From LMUY01 sp965198895 (GTDB lineage Bacteria > Pseudomonadota > Alphaproteobacteria > Acetobacterales > Acetobacteraceae), in the NCBI GenBank assembly GCA_965198895.1, contig OZ240676.1:4526001-4590000 (forward strand): a DNA stretch of 64,000 nucleotides. Direction: 5' to 3'. Positions 8,119 to 16,242 of this stretch are shown here, piece after piece. A model generated the notes under the pieces. The model ran no database searches. It worked only from the letters and a program-made list of their open reading frames with translations, and had not been told where the DNA came from. A program made the translations under genes and the position numbers. Within the stretch, counting starts at the first letter, position 1. Each line of letters starts with the position of its first letter.

Positions 8119-8837
8119 CCCTGCTGCAAACCGTGGCGCTCGAAGCGGGTTACGGCAACATCCAGGTGCTGTGGGGCGTCGACCTGGCTGTCGGCGAGAG
8201 CGAGACCGTGGTGCTGCTGGGCCCGAATGGCGCCGGCAAAACGACCTTGCTGAAATGCCTGCATGGCCTGCTGCCGGCGCGCGGCGGCAAGATCCTGTTC
8301 TGCGGCGAGGACGTAGCGCACCTGCCCACCCGTGCCCGGGTCCGCCTGGGCATGAGCTACATGTCGGAGCTGGGCGTGTTTCCCGGCCTCTCGGTCGCCG
8401 ACAACATCGACCTGGGCGGCCTGTTCGTGCCGGCGGCGAAGGCGCGGGCGCGGGCAACAGAATTATTCGACCTTTTCCCGGTGCTGAAGGAGAAGCGGCG
8501 CCAGCTCGGCTCCAGCCTGTCGGGTGGGCAGCGCAAGATGCTGGGCATCGCCAAGGCCCTCGCCGCGTGCCCCAAGCTGCTGGTGATGGACGAGCCATCC
8601 GCCGGATTGTCGCCGCTGATGGTGTCGACCGTGCTGCGTTCGCTCGCCGCCAGCCGTGCCGCCGGGTTGTCGATGCTGATCGCCGAGCAAAACGTGAAGT
8701 TTTTGGAACTCGGCGACCGCGGGTTCACGCTGGAGAGCGGCCGTATCCGCTTCGGCGGCACTCCGGCCGAGATGCAGGCCGATGACGGTCTGCGCCGGGC
8801 CTATTTTGGATTGGGGGCCGAGGATGTTCACGCCTGA
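8115..8837 (+). CDS. Liv-type ABC ATPase, LivF family
   Basis: A 240-residue nucleotide-binding subunit with all canonical motifs: Walker A GPNGAGKT, signature LSGGQRKM, Walker B LLVMDEPSAGLSP and H-loop-region AEQN, as usual for LivF. It starts in an ATGA overlap with LivG and ends overlapping the following SDR gene by 14 nt. It completes the KHMGF transporter set. Confidence 0.9.
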   Translation: MTLLQTVALEAGYGNIQVLWGVDLAVGESETVVLLGPNGAGKTTLLKCLHGLLPARGGKILFCGEDVAHLPTRARVRLGMSYMSELGVFPGLSVADNIDLGGLFVPAAKARARATELFDLFPVLKEKRRQLGSSLSGGQRKMLGIAKALAACPKLLVMDEPSAGLSPLMVSTVLRSLAASRAAGLSMLIAEQNVKFLELGDRGFTLESGRIRFGGTPAEMQADDGLRRAYFGLGAEDVHA

Positions 8838-9663
8838 TCTACTGGCCGGCAAACGCATCCTGATCACCGGCGGCGGCACCGGGCTGGGCCGTGCGATCGG
8901 CGAACACGTGCTCGGGCTCGGCGCCGCCCTGGTGATTTGCGGCCGCCGCGTGCCCGTCTTGGAGGAAGCGGCGGCGGCCATGCGCGCCAGCTACCCCGGC
9001 GCGCAGGTGGACACGATCGGCTGCGACATTCGCGAGGCAAGCCAGGTCGAGGCGATGCTGGACGCGATCGGGCCGGTGGACGCGCTGATCAACAACGCCG
9101 CCGGCAATTTCCTGGCGCAAAGCCACCGGCTCTCGCCGCGCGCGCTGGATGCGGTGTTAGGCGTGGTGCTGCACGGCTCGGCCTATTGCACGCTGGGCTG
9201 TGGCCGGCGCTGGATCGCGGAGGGGCGGGCAGGGACGGTGCTGTCGATCATGACCCTGTCGGCCCTGGGGGGCGCCGCGTTCACCGTGCCGTCTGCCATG
9301 GCGAAGGCAGGTGTGCTGGCCATGACGCGAAGCCTGGCCGTGGAGTGGGGACGGCATGGCATCCGGCTCAACGCGGTGGCGCCGGGGGCATTTCCGACAC
9401 CGGGTGCGGCGGCTGGATTGGCGCCGCCTGGGCTCGACAAGCCCACGCCGGCAGCCACCATCCCGCTCGCCAGGGTCGGCGCGCACACCGAATTGGCCAA
9501 CGCCTGCGCGTTCCTGTTGTCGGACCTGGCCTCCTACGTGTCGGGCGATTGCATGGTGGTTGATGGCGGCAAACGGTGGCTGTCCGGAGCGGCGCAGAGC
9601 GACACCGCCGCCCTGCTGGACTTCGACGATGGATGGTGGGACGGCCTGCGAGGACGGCGATGA
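8824..9663 (+). CDS. SDR oxidoreductase related to 2,4-dienoyl-CoA reductases
   Basis: A 279-residue short-chain dehydrogenase. Rossmann motif TGGGTGLGRAIG, NNAAGNF, and a PSAMAKAGVLAMTRSLAVEWG segment that closely follows the mitochondrial/peroxisomal dienoyl-CoA reductase pattern. In that family the catalytic Tyr lies in a TTIY motif 15 residues before the Lys. Here the aligned position reads MTLS, so Ser replaces Tyr while the Ser and Lys of PSxxAK remain. ATG 8824 lies inside the LivF 3' end after GGGGCCGAGG. It probably reduces an enoyl- or ketoacyl-CoA intermediate of this operon; the exact reaction is unproved. Confidence 0.78.
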   Translation: MFTPDLLAGKRILITGGGTGLGRAIGEHVLGLGAALVICGRRVPVLEEAAAAMRASYPGAQVDTIGCDIREASQVEAMLDAIGPVDALINNAAGNFLAQSHRLSPRALDAVLGVVLHGSAYCTLGCGRRWIAEGRAGTVLSIMTLSALGGAAFTVPSAMAKAGVLAMTRSLAVEWGRHGIRLNAVAPGAFPTPGAAAGLAPPGLDKPTPAATIPLARVGAHTELANACAFLLSDLASYVSGDCMVVDGGKRWLSGAAQSDTAALLDFDDGWWDGLRGRR

Positions 9664-9671
9664 CTTCGCGC

Positions 9672-9693
9672 GGTGGGCTGCGAGCAGCCCGCC
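9672..9693. repeat. GGTGGGCT palindrome between SDR and acyl-CoA dehydrogenase genes
   Basis: Arms 9672-9681 and 9684-9693 pair over 10 bp with one mismatch, followed by CTAC. It is the same family as the elements in livM and at 52559. It sits in the only sizeable gap (46 nt) in this part of the operon, just before the ribosome-binding site of the next gene. Confidence 0.7.
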
Positions 9694-9709
9694 CTACAAG
9701 GAGGGGACG

Positions 9710-10726
9710 ATGAGCGACCAACTGGCGGATAGTGCGGAGCGTCTGTTCGCGGCGCATGCCGACAAGGCCACGATCAAGTCCGCCGAAAGCGGCACCTGGC
9801 CGCAGGCGCTGTGGGATGCCGTGGAGGAAGCCGGGTTCACCGCAGCGCTATTGCCGGAATTGGCCGGCGGCTTCGGCGCGAGCCCGGTGGAGGCGATGGG
9901 GTTGCTGCGAACGGCCGCCGCGCACGCCGCCCCGATCCCGCTCGGCGAGACCATGCTGGCCGGCTGGCTGCTCGCCCAGGCCGGCCTGGCAGTGCCGCCG
10001 GGCCCGCTGAGCCTCGCCCCGACACGGCGAAACGACGCGCTCAGGCTGGTGGGCGGCCGGCTGTCCGGCACGGCCCGCCGGGTGCCATGGGGCCGTGATG
10101 TTCGGGCCGTGGCAGTGCTCGTGGACGGACACTTGGCCTGCGTGCCGGCCGAAGGGTTCACCGTCACGCACGCAACCAATGTCGCCGGCGAGCCGCGGGA
10201 CACCCTTGTGTTCGATGCGGCGGTGGATGCGGTGGCGTGCCCCATCTCCCTCCCGGCGCTGCGGGCGGCGGGGGCGGCCGTTCGCACGGTGCAGATTGCC
10301 GGAGCGCTGACACAGATCCTGGACGTATGCGTGGCCTACGTACAGACGCGGGTGCAGTTCGGCCGCCCGATCGGCAAGTTTCAGGCGATCCAGCAAGCCA
10401 TGGCGATCCTGGCCGGCCAGTGCGCCGCCGCCGGCGCGGCCGCGGACATGGCCGCCGAAGCGCTGGGTGGCTCGCTGGATCCCATGGTGATCGGTGCCGC
10501 CAAGGCACGCGCTGGCGAGGCGGCCTCGATCGCGGCCGGGATCGCCCACCAGGTGCACGGCGCGATCGGCTTCACCCAGGAATACGCGTTGCATCCGCTG
10601 ACCCGGCGCCTATGGGCCTGGCGCGACGAATTCGGCAACGAGGCCGAGTGGAACGCCCTGGTCGGCCGCGCTGCGTTGCGGGCCGGTGCGGACGGGCTAT
10701 GGCCCGCCATCACGGCGGCAGCCTGA
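9710..10726 (+). CDS. Acyl-CoA dehydrogenase (short type)
   Basis: A 338-residue FAD-dependent acyl-CoA dehydrogenase, shorter than the usual 380. It has an N-terminal helical domain (ALLPELAGGFGASPVEA), a reduced middle beta domain, and the C-terminal helical domain with RVQFGRPIGKFQAIQ and HQVHGAIGFTQEYALHP, which bind FAD and pack against the partner subunit. ATG 9710 follows a strong AAGGAGGGG site. A second acyl-CoA dehydrogenase lies at 12839. Such pairs often form heteromeric enzymes acting on bulky (steroid-side-chain, alicyclic or aromatic) acyl-CoAs; for this pair that is inference. Confidence 0.85.
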   Translation: MSDQLADSAERLFAAHADKATIKSAESGTWPQALWDAVEEAGFTAALLPELAGGFGASPVEAMGLLRTAAAHAAPIPLGETMLAGWLLAQAGLAVPPGPLSLAPTRRNDALRLVGGRLSGTARRVPWGRDVRAVAVLVDGHLACVPAEGFTVTHATNVAGEPRDTLVFDAAVDAVACPISLPALRAAGAAVRTVQIAGALTQILDVCVAYVQTRVQFGRPIGKFQAIQQAMAILAGQCAAAGAAADMAAEALGGSLDPMVIGAAKARAGEAASIAAGIAHQVHGAIGFTQEYALHPLTRRLWAWRDEFGNEAEWNALVGRAALRAGADGLWPAITAAA

Positions 10727-10727
10727 G

Positions 10728-12836
10728 ATGGGCACCGCCGGGCTGCACGGCTTCTTCAACCCGCGCTCGGTCGCGATCGTGGGCGCCTCGCCGGAGCGCA
10801 CCAAGATCCGCGGCGCATTGCTGCATCTGTTGCAAAAGAACGGCTACCCGGGCGCGATCTACCCAATCAATCCCAGCTACGGCGAGATCGACGGGTTACG
10901 CTGCTACGCCAGCGCCGCCGCGATCGGCGAGGCGGTGGACCTGGCGCTCGTCGCCATCCCGGCCGGCAGCGTGCTGCCGGCGCTGGAAGAATGCGCGGCC
11001 GCCGGAGTGCGTCACGCCGTCATTATCTCCTCCGGTTTCGCCGAGGATGATGCGGCACCGGCGGATCTGCAGGGCAAGATCGCCGCACTGGCGCACGCCA
11101 GCGGAATGCGGATCTGCGGCCCCAATGCCGAGGGCTTCTACAACGAGCCGGCGCGCGTCACCGCGACCTTCAGCCCCGCGGTGGACGGCCTGCCCGACAT
11201 GCCGGTCGCCACCGCCCGGCGCGTTGCGGTGGTGGCGCAGAGCGGCGGCATGGGCTTCGCCTTGTTCAACCGTGGCCGCGCCCTGGGCTTAGGTTTCTCC
11301 TCCGTCGTCAGCACCGGGAACGAGGCGGACTTGACCGTCGCCGATTTCCTGCAGCATGCCGCCGACGATGCCGACACGGGCGGCGTGCTGATGTTCGTCG
11401 AAACCATCCGTGACCCGGCCGGGTTCCGCGCCGCCGCCGAGTCCGCCGCGGCGGCCGGCAAGCCGGTGGTCGCGATCAAGATCGGCCGGTCCGCGGTGGG
11501 CCAACTGGCGGCGGCGTCCCACACTGCCGCTCTCGCCGGCTGGGATGCCGGCTACGACGCGATGTTTCGCCGCCACGGCATCACGGTCGCAGCCGATCTG
11601 GACGAGGCTCTGGCCGTAATGGGCGCGCTGATGACCAACCCGCGTGCCGAGGGCAACCGGGTCGCGATCCTCACCGTCTCCGGCGGTGCCGGCGCGCTTG
11701 CGGCCGACGCGCTCAGCCTGGCCGGGCTCGATGTGCCGGAGCTGTCGGAGGCGTCGCAGGCGGCGATCCGGTCGTTCATCCCGTCCTACGGCTCGGCTCG
11801 CAATCCGGTCGACCTGACGGCGCAGGGCGCGCATGGCGGCGGCATGCTGCGAGCCACCGCGCTGCTGCTGGACGACCCGGCGGTGGACATGGTGGCGATC
11901 GTGACGTCGCTGGCGAACCCGGCCCGGGTCTCGCTGACCGCGGCAGACCTACGCGAACTGATCGCCCGGCGCCGCAAGCCAGTGCTGATCTACAGCTACA
12001 CGCTGCCCTCCGAACTCGGGCGCAAGACGGTCGCCGAGGCGGGTGCGGTCGTGCTGCCGTCCATGACCTTGCTCGGCGCTGCGGCCCGTGCCCTGGCACA
12101 GCAGCAGCCGGCGGCCCGATTGCCGGTTGCCAAGCTGCCGCCCGCGGCGTCGGCGCGCCTGGACAGCGGTCCCCTGTCCGAGCACGCGGTGAAGGCGCTG
12201 TTGGCGCAGTGCGGCGTCGTTATCGCGCCGTCCCGCTTGGTAAAGGAGGCTGCTGGCCTCGACGCCGCCGCGGCCGAACTCGGTTTCCCCTTGGCGCTCA
12301 AAATCCAGTCGCCGGACATCATCCACAAGACCGAGTTGGGGGGCGTGCGCCTGGGCATCGCCGATCGCGACGCGCTTCACGCCGCCTATGCCGCGGTGCT
12401 GGAGGCGGCCCGCCATGCGCCCCCCGCCGCTCGGATCGAGGGCGTGCTGCTGGAGCCCATGGCCGCCAATGGCACCGAGTGGATCATCGGCATTGTTCGC
12501 GACCCCGTCGCCGGGCCGGTGCTGACGGTGGGCGCCGGCGGCACCCAGGCCGAACTGCTGCGGGACGTCGCCCGCCGGGTCGCCCCCGTTGACGAGGCGG
12601 AGGCGGCTGCCATGTTGCAAGAACTACGGTCGGCCCCGTTGCTGCACGGCTTCCGCGGCCGCCCGCTGGCCGACGTGCCCGCCTTGGCCCGGTTGATCGC
12701 CCAGGTGTCCGCCCTGGCGGCCGCCAGCGACCGGATCATGGAGCTCGAGTTGAACCCCGTGATCGTGCACGCGGCCGGGCAGGGCTGCACCATTGCCGAT
12801 GCGTTGCTGGCGCTTCGGCCCGCAGGAGGATCGTGA
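10728..12836 (+). CDS. NDP-forming acyl-CoA synthetase (acetate-CoA ligase ADP-forming family)
   Basis: A 702-residue fusion of the alpha and beta parts of the ADP/NDP-forming acyl-CoA synthetase family. The order is CoA-binding Rossmann domain (about 1-130, SVAIVGASPER), succinyl-CoA-ligase-like domains with the phospho-histidine motif SHTAALAG (His265), then an ATP-grasp domain (about 490-700, FPLALKIQSPDIIHKTELGGV). It makes or uses an acyl-CoA with nucleotide turnover. It starts 1 nt after the preceding stop and its stop is overlapped by the next gene. With the CoA-transferase at 3066, the operon has two independent CoA-activation routes. Confidence 0.87.
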   Translation: MGTAGLHGFFNPRSVAIVGASPERTKIRGALLHLLQKNGYPGAIYPINPSYGEIDGLRCYASAAAIGEAVDLALVAIPAGSVLPALEECAAAGVRHAVIISSGFAEDDAAPADLQGKIAALAHASGMRICGPNAEGFYNEPARVTATFSPAVDGLPDMPVATARRVAVVAQSGGMGFALFNRGRALGLGFSSVVSTGNEADLTVADFLQHAADDADTGGVLMFVETIRDPAGFRAAAESAAAAGKPVVAIKIGRSAVGQLAAASHTAALAGWDAGYDAMFRRHGITVAADLDEALAVMGALMTNPRAEGNRVAILTVSGGAGALAADALSLAGLDVPELSEASQAAIRSFIPSYGSARNPVDLTAQGAHGGGMLRATALLLDDPAVDMVAIVTSLANPARVSLTAADLRELIARRRKPVLIYSYTLPSELGRKTVAEAGAVVLPSMTLLGAAARALAQQQPAARLPVAKLPPAASARLDSGPLSEHAVKALLAQCGVVIAPSRLVKEAAGLDAAAAELGFPLALKIQSPDIIHKTELGGVRLGIADRDALHAAYAAVLEAARHAPPAARIEGVLLEPMAANGTEWIIGIVRDPVAGPVLTVGAGGTQAELLRDVARRVAPVDEAEAAAMLQELRSAPLLHGFRGRPLADVPALARLIAQVSALAAASDRIMELELNPVIVHAAGQGCTIADALLALRPAGGS

Positions 12837-12838
12837 CC

Positions 12839-13999
12839 ATGCAAGCACTCGCCTTTGCCGCTCCACCCGCCACCTCGGACGCCACCGAGACATTGCGCGG
12901 CGAGGTTCGCACTTTCCTCGCCGAGGCGTTGCGCGACCGCACCCCACAGCAGCGCGCCGCCTCGTGGAGCGGGCGCGACCGCGCGTTCAGCCGGACGATG
13001 GGCCAGAAGGGCTGGATCGGCATGACCTGGCCCAAGATGTATGGCGGCCACGAACGCACCGCGCTGGAACGCTACGTTGTGCTGGAGGAGATGCTGGCCG
13101 CCGGCGCCCCCGTTGGCTACCACTGGGTCGCCGACCGCCAGAGCGGCCCCAACATCCTGCGCAACGGCACCGAGGAGCAGCGCCAGGCCATTCTGCCCCG
13201 CATCGCGGCGGGTGAGTGCTCGTTCTGCATCGGCATGAGCGAGCCCGATTCCGGCTCCGACCTGGCCGCTGCCCGCACCCGTGCCCGCCAGGTGCAGGGC
13301 GGCTGGCTGGTGAACGGCACGAAGGTCTGGACCTCCGGCGCGCACGAGGCCGACTACATGATCCTGTTCTGCCGGACGGGCGATAAGACGGACGATCGCC
13401 ACGCCGGGTCGAGTCAGTTCCTCGTGGATATGGCCAAGGCTCGCGAATCCGGCATGACCGTGCGCCCCATCATCGACATGCGCGGCGAGCATCACTTCAA
13501 CGAGGTGGCGATCGAGGACCTGCTGCTGCCCGAGGATGCCGTCCTGGGCAAGGAAGGTGACGGTTGGAAGCAGGTCACCCGCGAGTTGGCGTTCGAGCGC
13601 AGCGGCCCCGACCGCTTCCTGTCCGCCTTCACCTTGCTGACCGAAACCGTCCGCGCGCTCGGCCCCGACGCACCGGAGCGCGCGGCGATCGCGATCGGCC
13701 GGTTGACCAGCCACATCATGGCGCTGCGCCGCCTGTCGCGCTCGGTCGCCGGCATGCTGCAGGCGGGGGAGGACCCGGCGTTGCAGGCATCGCTCGTGAA
13801 GGATCTGGGCAATGTGCTGGAGCAGGAAACCGCAGAGGTCGTGCGCCTATTGCTGGAAGTGGAGCCCGAGGACGAGGCGGACGAACCATTGACCGCGGTG
13901 CTCGCCCATCTGATCTTGACAGCGCCGTCCTTCTCGCTGCGCGGCGGTACGCGGGAGATCTTGCGCGGAATGATTGCACGGGGGCTAGGCTTACGATGA
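12839..13999 (+). CDS. Acyl-CoA dehydrogenase
   Basis: A 386-residue acyl-CoA dehydrogenase of full length. SFCIGMSEPDSGSDLAA is the family signature around the flavin, KVWTSGAHEADYMILFCRT the beta domain, and SLRGGTREILRGMIARGLG the C-terminal end. The AGGAGG at 12824-12829 lies 9 nt before ATG 12839, but only 3 nt before the in-frame GTG 12833, so ATG is preferred. It may be the catalytic partner of the shorter dehydrogenase at 9710. Confidence 0.87.
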   Translation: MQALAFAAPPATSDATETLRGEVRTFLAEALRDRTPQQRAASWSGRDRAFSRTMGQKGWIGMTWPKMYGGHERTALERYVVLEEMLAAGAPVGYHWVADRQSGPNILRNGTEEQRQAILPRIAAGECSFCIGMSEPDSGSDLAAARTRARQVQGGWLVNGTKVWTSGAHEADYMILFCRTGDKTDDRHAGSSQFLVDMAKARESGMTVRPIIDMRGEHHFNEVAIEDLLLPEDAVLGKEGDGWKQVTRELAFERSGPDRFLSAFTLLTETVRALGPDAPERAAIAIGRLTSHIMALRRLSRSVAGMLQAGEDPALQASLVKDLGNVLEQETAEVVRLLLEVEPEDEADEPLTAVLAHLILTAPSFSLRGGTREILRGMIARGLGLR

Positions 14000-14766
14000 G
14001 CGACGTTCTCTCCAGCATGTCCGGCCATGTCGGCATTGCCGAGATCAACCGGCCGCCTAACAACTTTTTCGACAAGGAGTTGATCGGCGACTTAGGCGAC
14101 GCCTTCGACGCGTTCGTCGCCGCCGGCATGCGGGCGATCGTGCTGTGTGCGGCCGGCAAGAATTTCTGCGCCGGCGCCAACTTTAGCCGCCCTGCGAGCG
14201 AGACAGTCGGCCCGGCGCAAGATCGCGGCACCGACCATTTGTACAAGCAGGCCGTCCGGCTGTTCCGCTGCGAGCTACCGATCGTGGCCGCCGTGCAGGG
14301 CGCCGCGGTGGGCGGCGGCATGGGCGTGGCGATGGTCGCTGATTTCCGTGTCGCCTCCGCTGAGTCGCGCTTCACGGTCAACTTCAACCGGCTGGGGTTC
14401 CATCCTGGTTTCGGCCTGAGCGTGACCTTGCCGCGCGCAATCGGTCCGCAACAGGCGGCGCTGCTGTTCTACACCGGCCGCCGCATCACCGGGGCGGAAG
14501 CCCATGCCATGGGCCTCGTCGACGTGCTGGCGCCCGCGGAGGGCTTGCGCGACGCCGCGTTGGCGCTGGCGACCGAGATCGCTCACTCCGCGCCGCTGGC
14601 CGTGCAATCGACACGCGCGACGTTGCGCGCGGGACTGGCCGACGCCGTCGAGGCCATCACCAGCCACGAACTGGCTGAACAGCAGAAACTTCTCGCCACG
14701 GAGGATTTCAAGGAAGGCGTGAAGGCGATGGCGGAGCGCCGGTTGCCCGTTTTCACCGGGCGATAG
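13996..14766 (+). CDS. Crotonase-superfamily protein (enoyl-CoA hydratase-like)
   Basis: A 256-residue crotonase-fold protein. The oxyanion-hole regions NFCAGANF and AAVGGGMG are intact. The two catalytic glutamates of enoyl-CoA hydratase are missing: the first aligned position is Gly in GGGMGVAM, and the second region reads FTVNFNRLG instead of FGQPEI. It is therefore probably not a classical hydratase; isomerase, decarboxylase, hydrolase or ring-opening activity is possible. It starts in an ATGA overlap with the dehydrogenase and is the last gene of the operon. Confidence 0.82.
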   Translation: MSDVLSSMSGHVGIAEINRPPNNFFDKELIGDLGDAFDAFVAAGMRAIVLCAAGKNFCAGANFSRPASETVGPAQDRGTDHLYKQAVRLFRCELPIVAAVQGAAVGGGMGVAMVADFRVASAESRFTVNFNRLGFHPGFGLSVTLPRAIGPQQAALLFYTGRRITGAEAHAMGLVDVLAPAEGLRDAALALATEIAHSAPLAVQSTRATLRAGLADAVEAITSHELAEQQKLLATEDFKEGVKAMAERRLPVFTGR

Positions 14767-14855
14767 CCTTCGCCTCAGGCTAGACCATGCCGACCTGAGC
14801 TAGCTACAGCCCGAGCCGAGCGCTAGTCTGGTGCGTTCGGAACCAAGAGTGTCGT

Positions 14856-15059
14856 ATGTTGAAGTGCTCGTTCGTCGTCGGCGTCGTCATTCTGCTGGCG
14901 GGTTGCGCATCACCCCCGCAGGCAACGCCGTCGCAGGTGCAAGGCGCGCCGGCCCAACAGGCCGGGCCCAAGCCGTCTTGCCAAGCTGGTGCGGACGCGA
15001 AGGGCATCGCCGCTGGGTTCTTCTCGTTTTTCACCGATGATCTGAACGGCTGCTTGTGA
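14856..15059 (+). CDS. Small putative lipoprotein
   Basis: A 67-residue protein with a lipoprotein signal: MLKCSFVVGVVILLAGC with lipobox LLAGC, so the mature protein would begin at Cys17. The rest is Pro/Gln/Ala-rich, then has two cysteines and a short hydrophobic FFSFF stretch. It probably sits in the inner or outer membrane. It follows a 90-nt gap after the CoA operon, so it probably has its own promoter. No family recognised. Confidence 0.6.
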   Translation: MLKCSFVVGVVILLAGCASPPQATPSQVQGAPAQQAGPKPSCQAGADAKGIAAGFFSFFTDDLNGCL

Positions 15060-15120
15060 GCTGCAAGATCGGGCTGATCGCGCCAACCTCCACCATCCGC
15101 ACCTGCCAGGAATAAGCTGA

Positions 15121-16059
15121 ATGCCGCGCATCATCCGCATCGCCGCGGCCCAGATGGGGCCGAACCAGAAGGCAGACAGCCGCGGCGCCATTCTCGCCCG
15201 CATGCTCCGGATGCTGGATCAGGCTGCCGGGCAGGGTGCCACACTGGTCGTGTTTCCCGAGCTGGCCTTCACCACGTTCTTCCCCCGCTGGTTGTTGGAA
15301 GGGGCGGCGCTGGACCAGTATTTCGAGCCCGCCATGCCCAACCCGGCGGTGCAACCCTTGTTCGACCGTGCGCGCGAACTCGGCGTCGGTTTCTATGTGG
15401 GCTATGCCGAGCTGACGGAGGGCAAGCGCTACAACGCCTCGGTCCTGGTGCAGCCGGATGGCAGTATCCTGGGCCGCTATCGCAAGGTGCACTTGCCGGG
15501 CTCGGTCGAGCCGCGGGAAGGCGCGCGGTTCCAGCAACTGGAAAAGCGGTATTTCGAGTACGGGGATCTGGGCTTTCCCGCCTTCCGGGCCGGGCCCGGG
15601 TGGCACTCGGCGATCCTGGGCATGATGATCTGCAACGATCGCCGCTGGCCGGAAGCCTGGCGCGTCCTGGGCTTGCAGGGAGTGGAGTTGGTCTGCCTCG
15701 GCTACAACTCCGCTGCCTACGACCCGAATGGCGGCAGCACGGAGGATGCGGCGCTGCGCACCTTCCATTCCAGGTTGGTGGCGCAGGCTAACGCCTATAT
15801 GAACGCGACCTGGGCCGTGGCCGTGGCGAAAGCCGGCGACGAGGACGGGTCAGGCCTGATCGGCGGGTCGTGCATCGTGGACCCGAATGGCGTGATCGTT
15901 GCCGAGGCATCGACTCTGGGCGACGAGGTGCTGGTCGCGGACTGCGACATGGATCTGTGCCGGCAGGGCAAGAGCAAGATGTTCGATTTCGGCGCCCATC
16001 GGCAGCCAGCTCACTACACCCCGATCACCGCCCGCGCCGGGGTCATCGAGCCCACCTGA
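15121..16059 (+). CDS. Nitrilase-superfamily N-carbamoyl-D-amino acid hydrolase-like enzyme
   Basis: A 312-residue carbon-nitrogen hydrolase. The catalytic triad is visible: Glu47 in VVFPELAFTTFFPRW, Lys122 in RYRKVHLPG, and Cys171 in MMICNDRRWPE. The FTTFFPRW and MICNDRRWPE wording matches D-carbamoylases, which hydrolyse N-carbamoyl-D-amino acids to D-amino acids, CO2 and ammonia. Length is as expected (about 304). ATG 15121 lies 61 nt after the lipoprotein. The amidohydrolase at 16243 fits a pyrimidine/hydantoin-like ring or amide catabolic theme, but substrates are not proved. Confidence 0.85.
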   Translation: MPRIIRIAAAQMGPNQKADSRGAILARMLRMLDQAAGQGATLVVFPELAFTTFFPRWLLEGAALDQYFEPAMPNPAVQPLFDRARELGVGFYVGYAELTEGKRYNASVLVQPDGSILGRYRKVHLPGSVEPREGARFQQLEKRYFEYGDLGFPAFRAGPGWHSAILGMMICNDRRWPEAWRVLGLQGVELVCLGYNSAAYDPNGGSTEDAALRTFHSRLVAQANAYMNATWAVAVAKAGDEDGSGLIGGSCIVDPNGVIVAEASTLGDEVLVADCDMDLCRQGKSKMFDFGAHRQPAHYTPITARAGVIEPT

Positions 16060-16128
16060 CGGCATAAGCCTCATCCACCCTACCCAACGGGTCGCTTTCG
16101 CGATATCGCTGCACCAGGGGACATTACG

Positions 16129-16236
16129 ATGCTGAACAGTTTAGCTTTGGCGGGTATTCCGTTGGTAGCGGCCAACCAGGACCTTTTGGCTTCCGTGTAT
16201 TTCCTCATCCATGGCCGAAGCGGCCTGGACCGCTAG
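16129..16236 (+). CDS. Possible 35-residue small ORF
   Basis: ATG 16129 is preceded by AGGGG at 8-nt spacing and opens 35 codons ending in TAG at 16236, 6 nt before the amidohydrolase GTG. The peptide is hydrophobic in its first two thirds (LALAGIPLVAA, LLASVYFLI) and ends with basic residues. It could be a leader peptide coupled to the amidohydrolase, a small membrane peptide, or chance. The rest of the 16060-16242 gap shows nothing recognisable. Confidence 0.3.
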   Translation: MLNSLALAGIPLVAANQDLLASVYFLIHGRSGLDR

Positions 16237-16242
16237 GCTACC

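Noticed and set aside
6786..8321. 511-codon minus-strand ORF across livM and livG
   Set aside because: It mirrors the two well-supported Liv genes and shows no domain motifs of its own.
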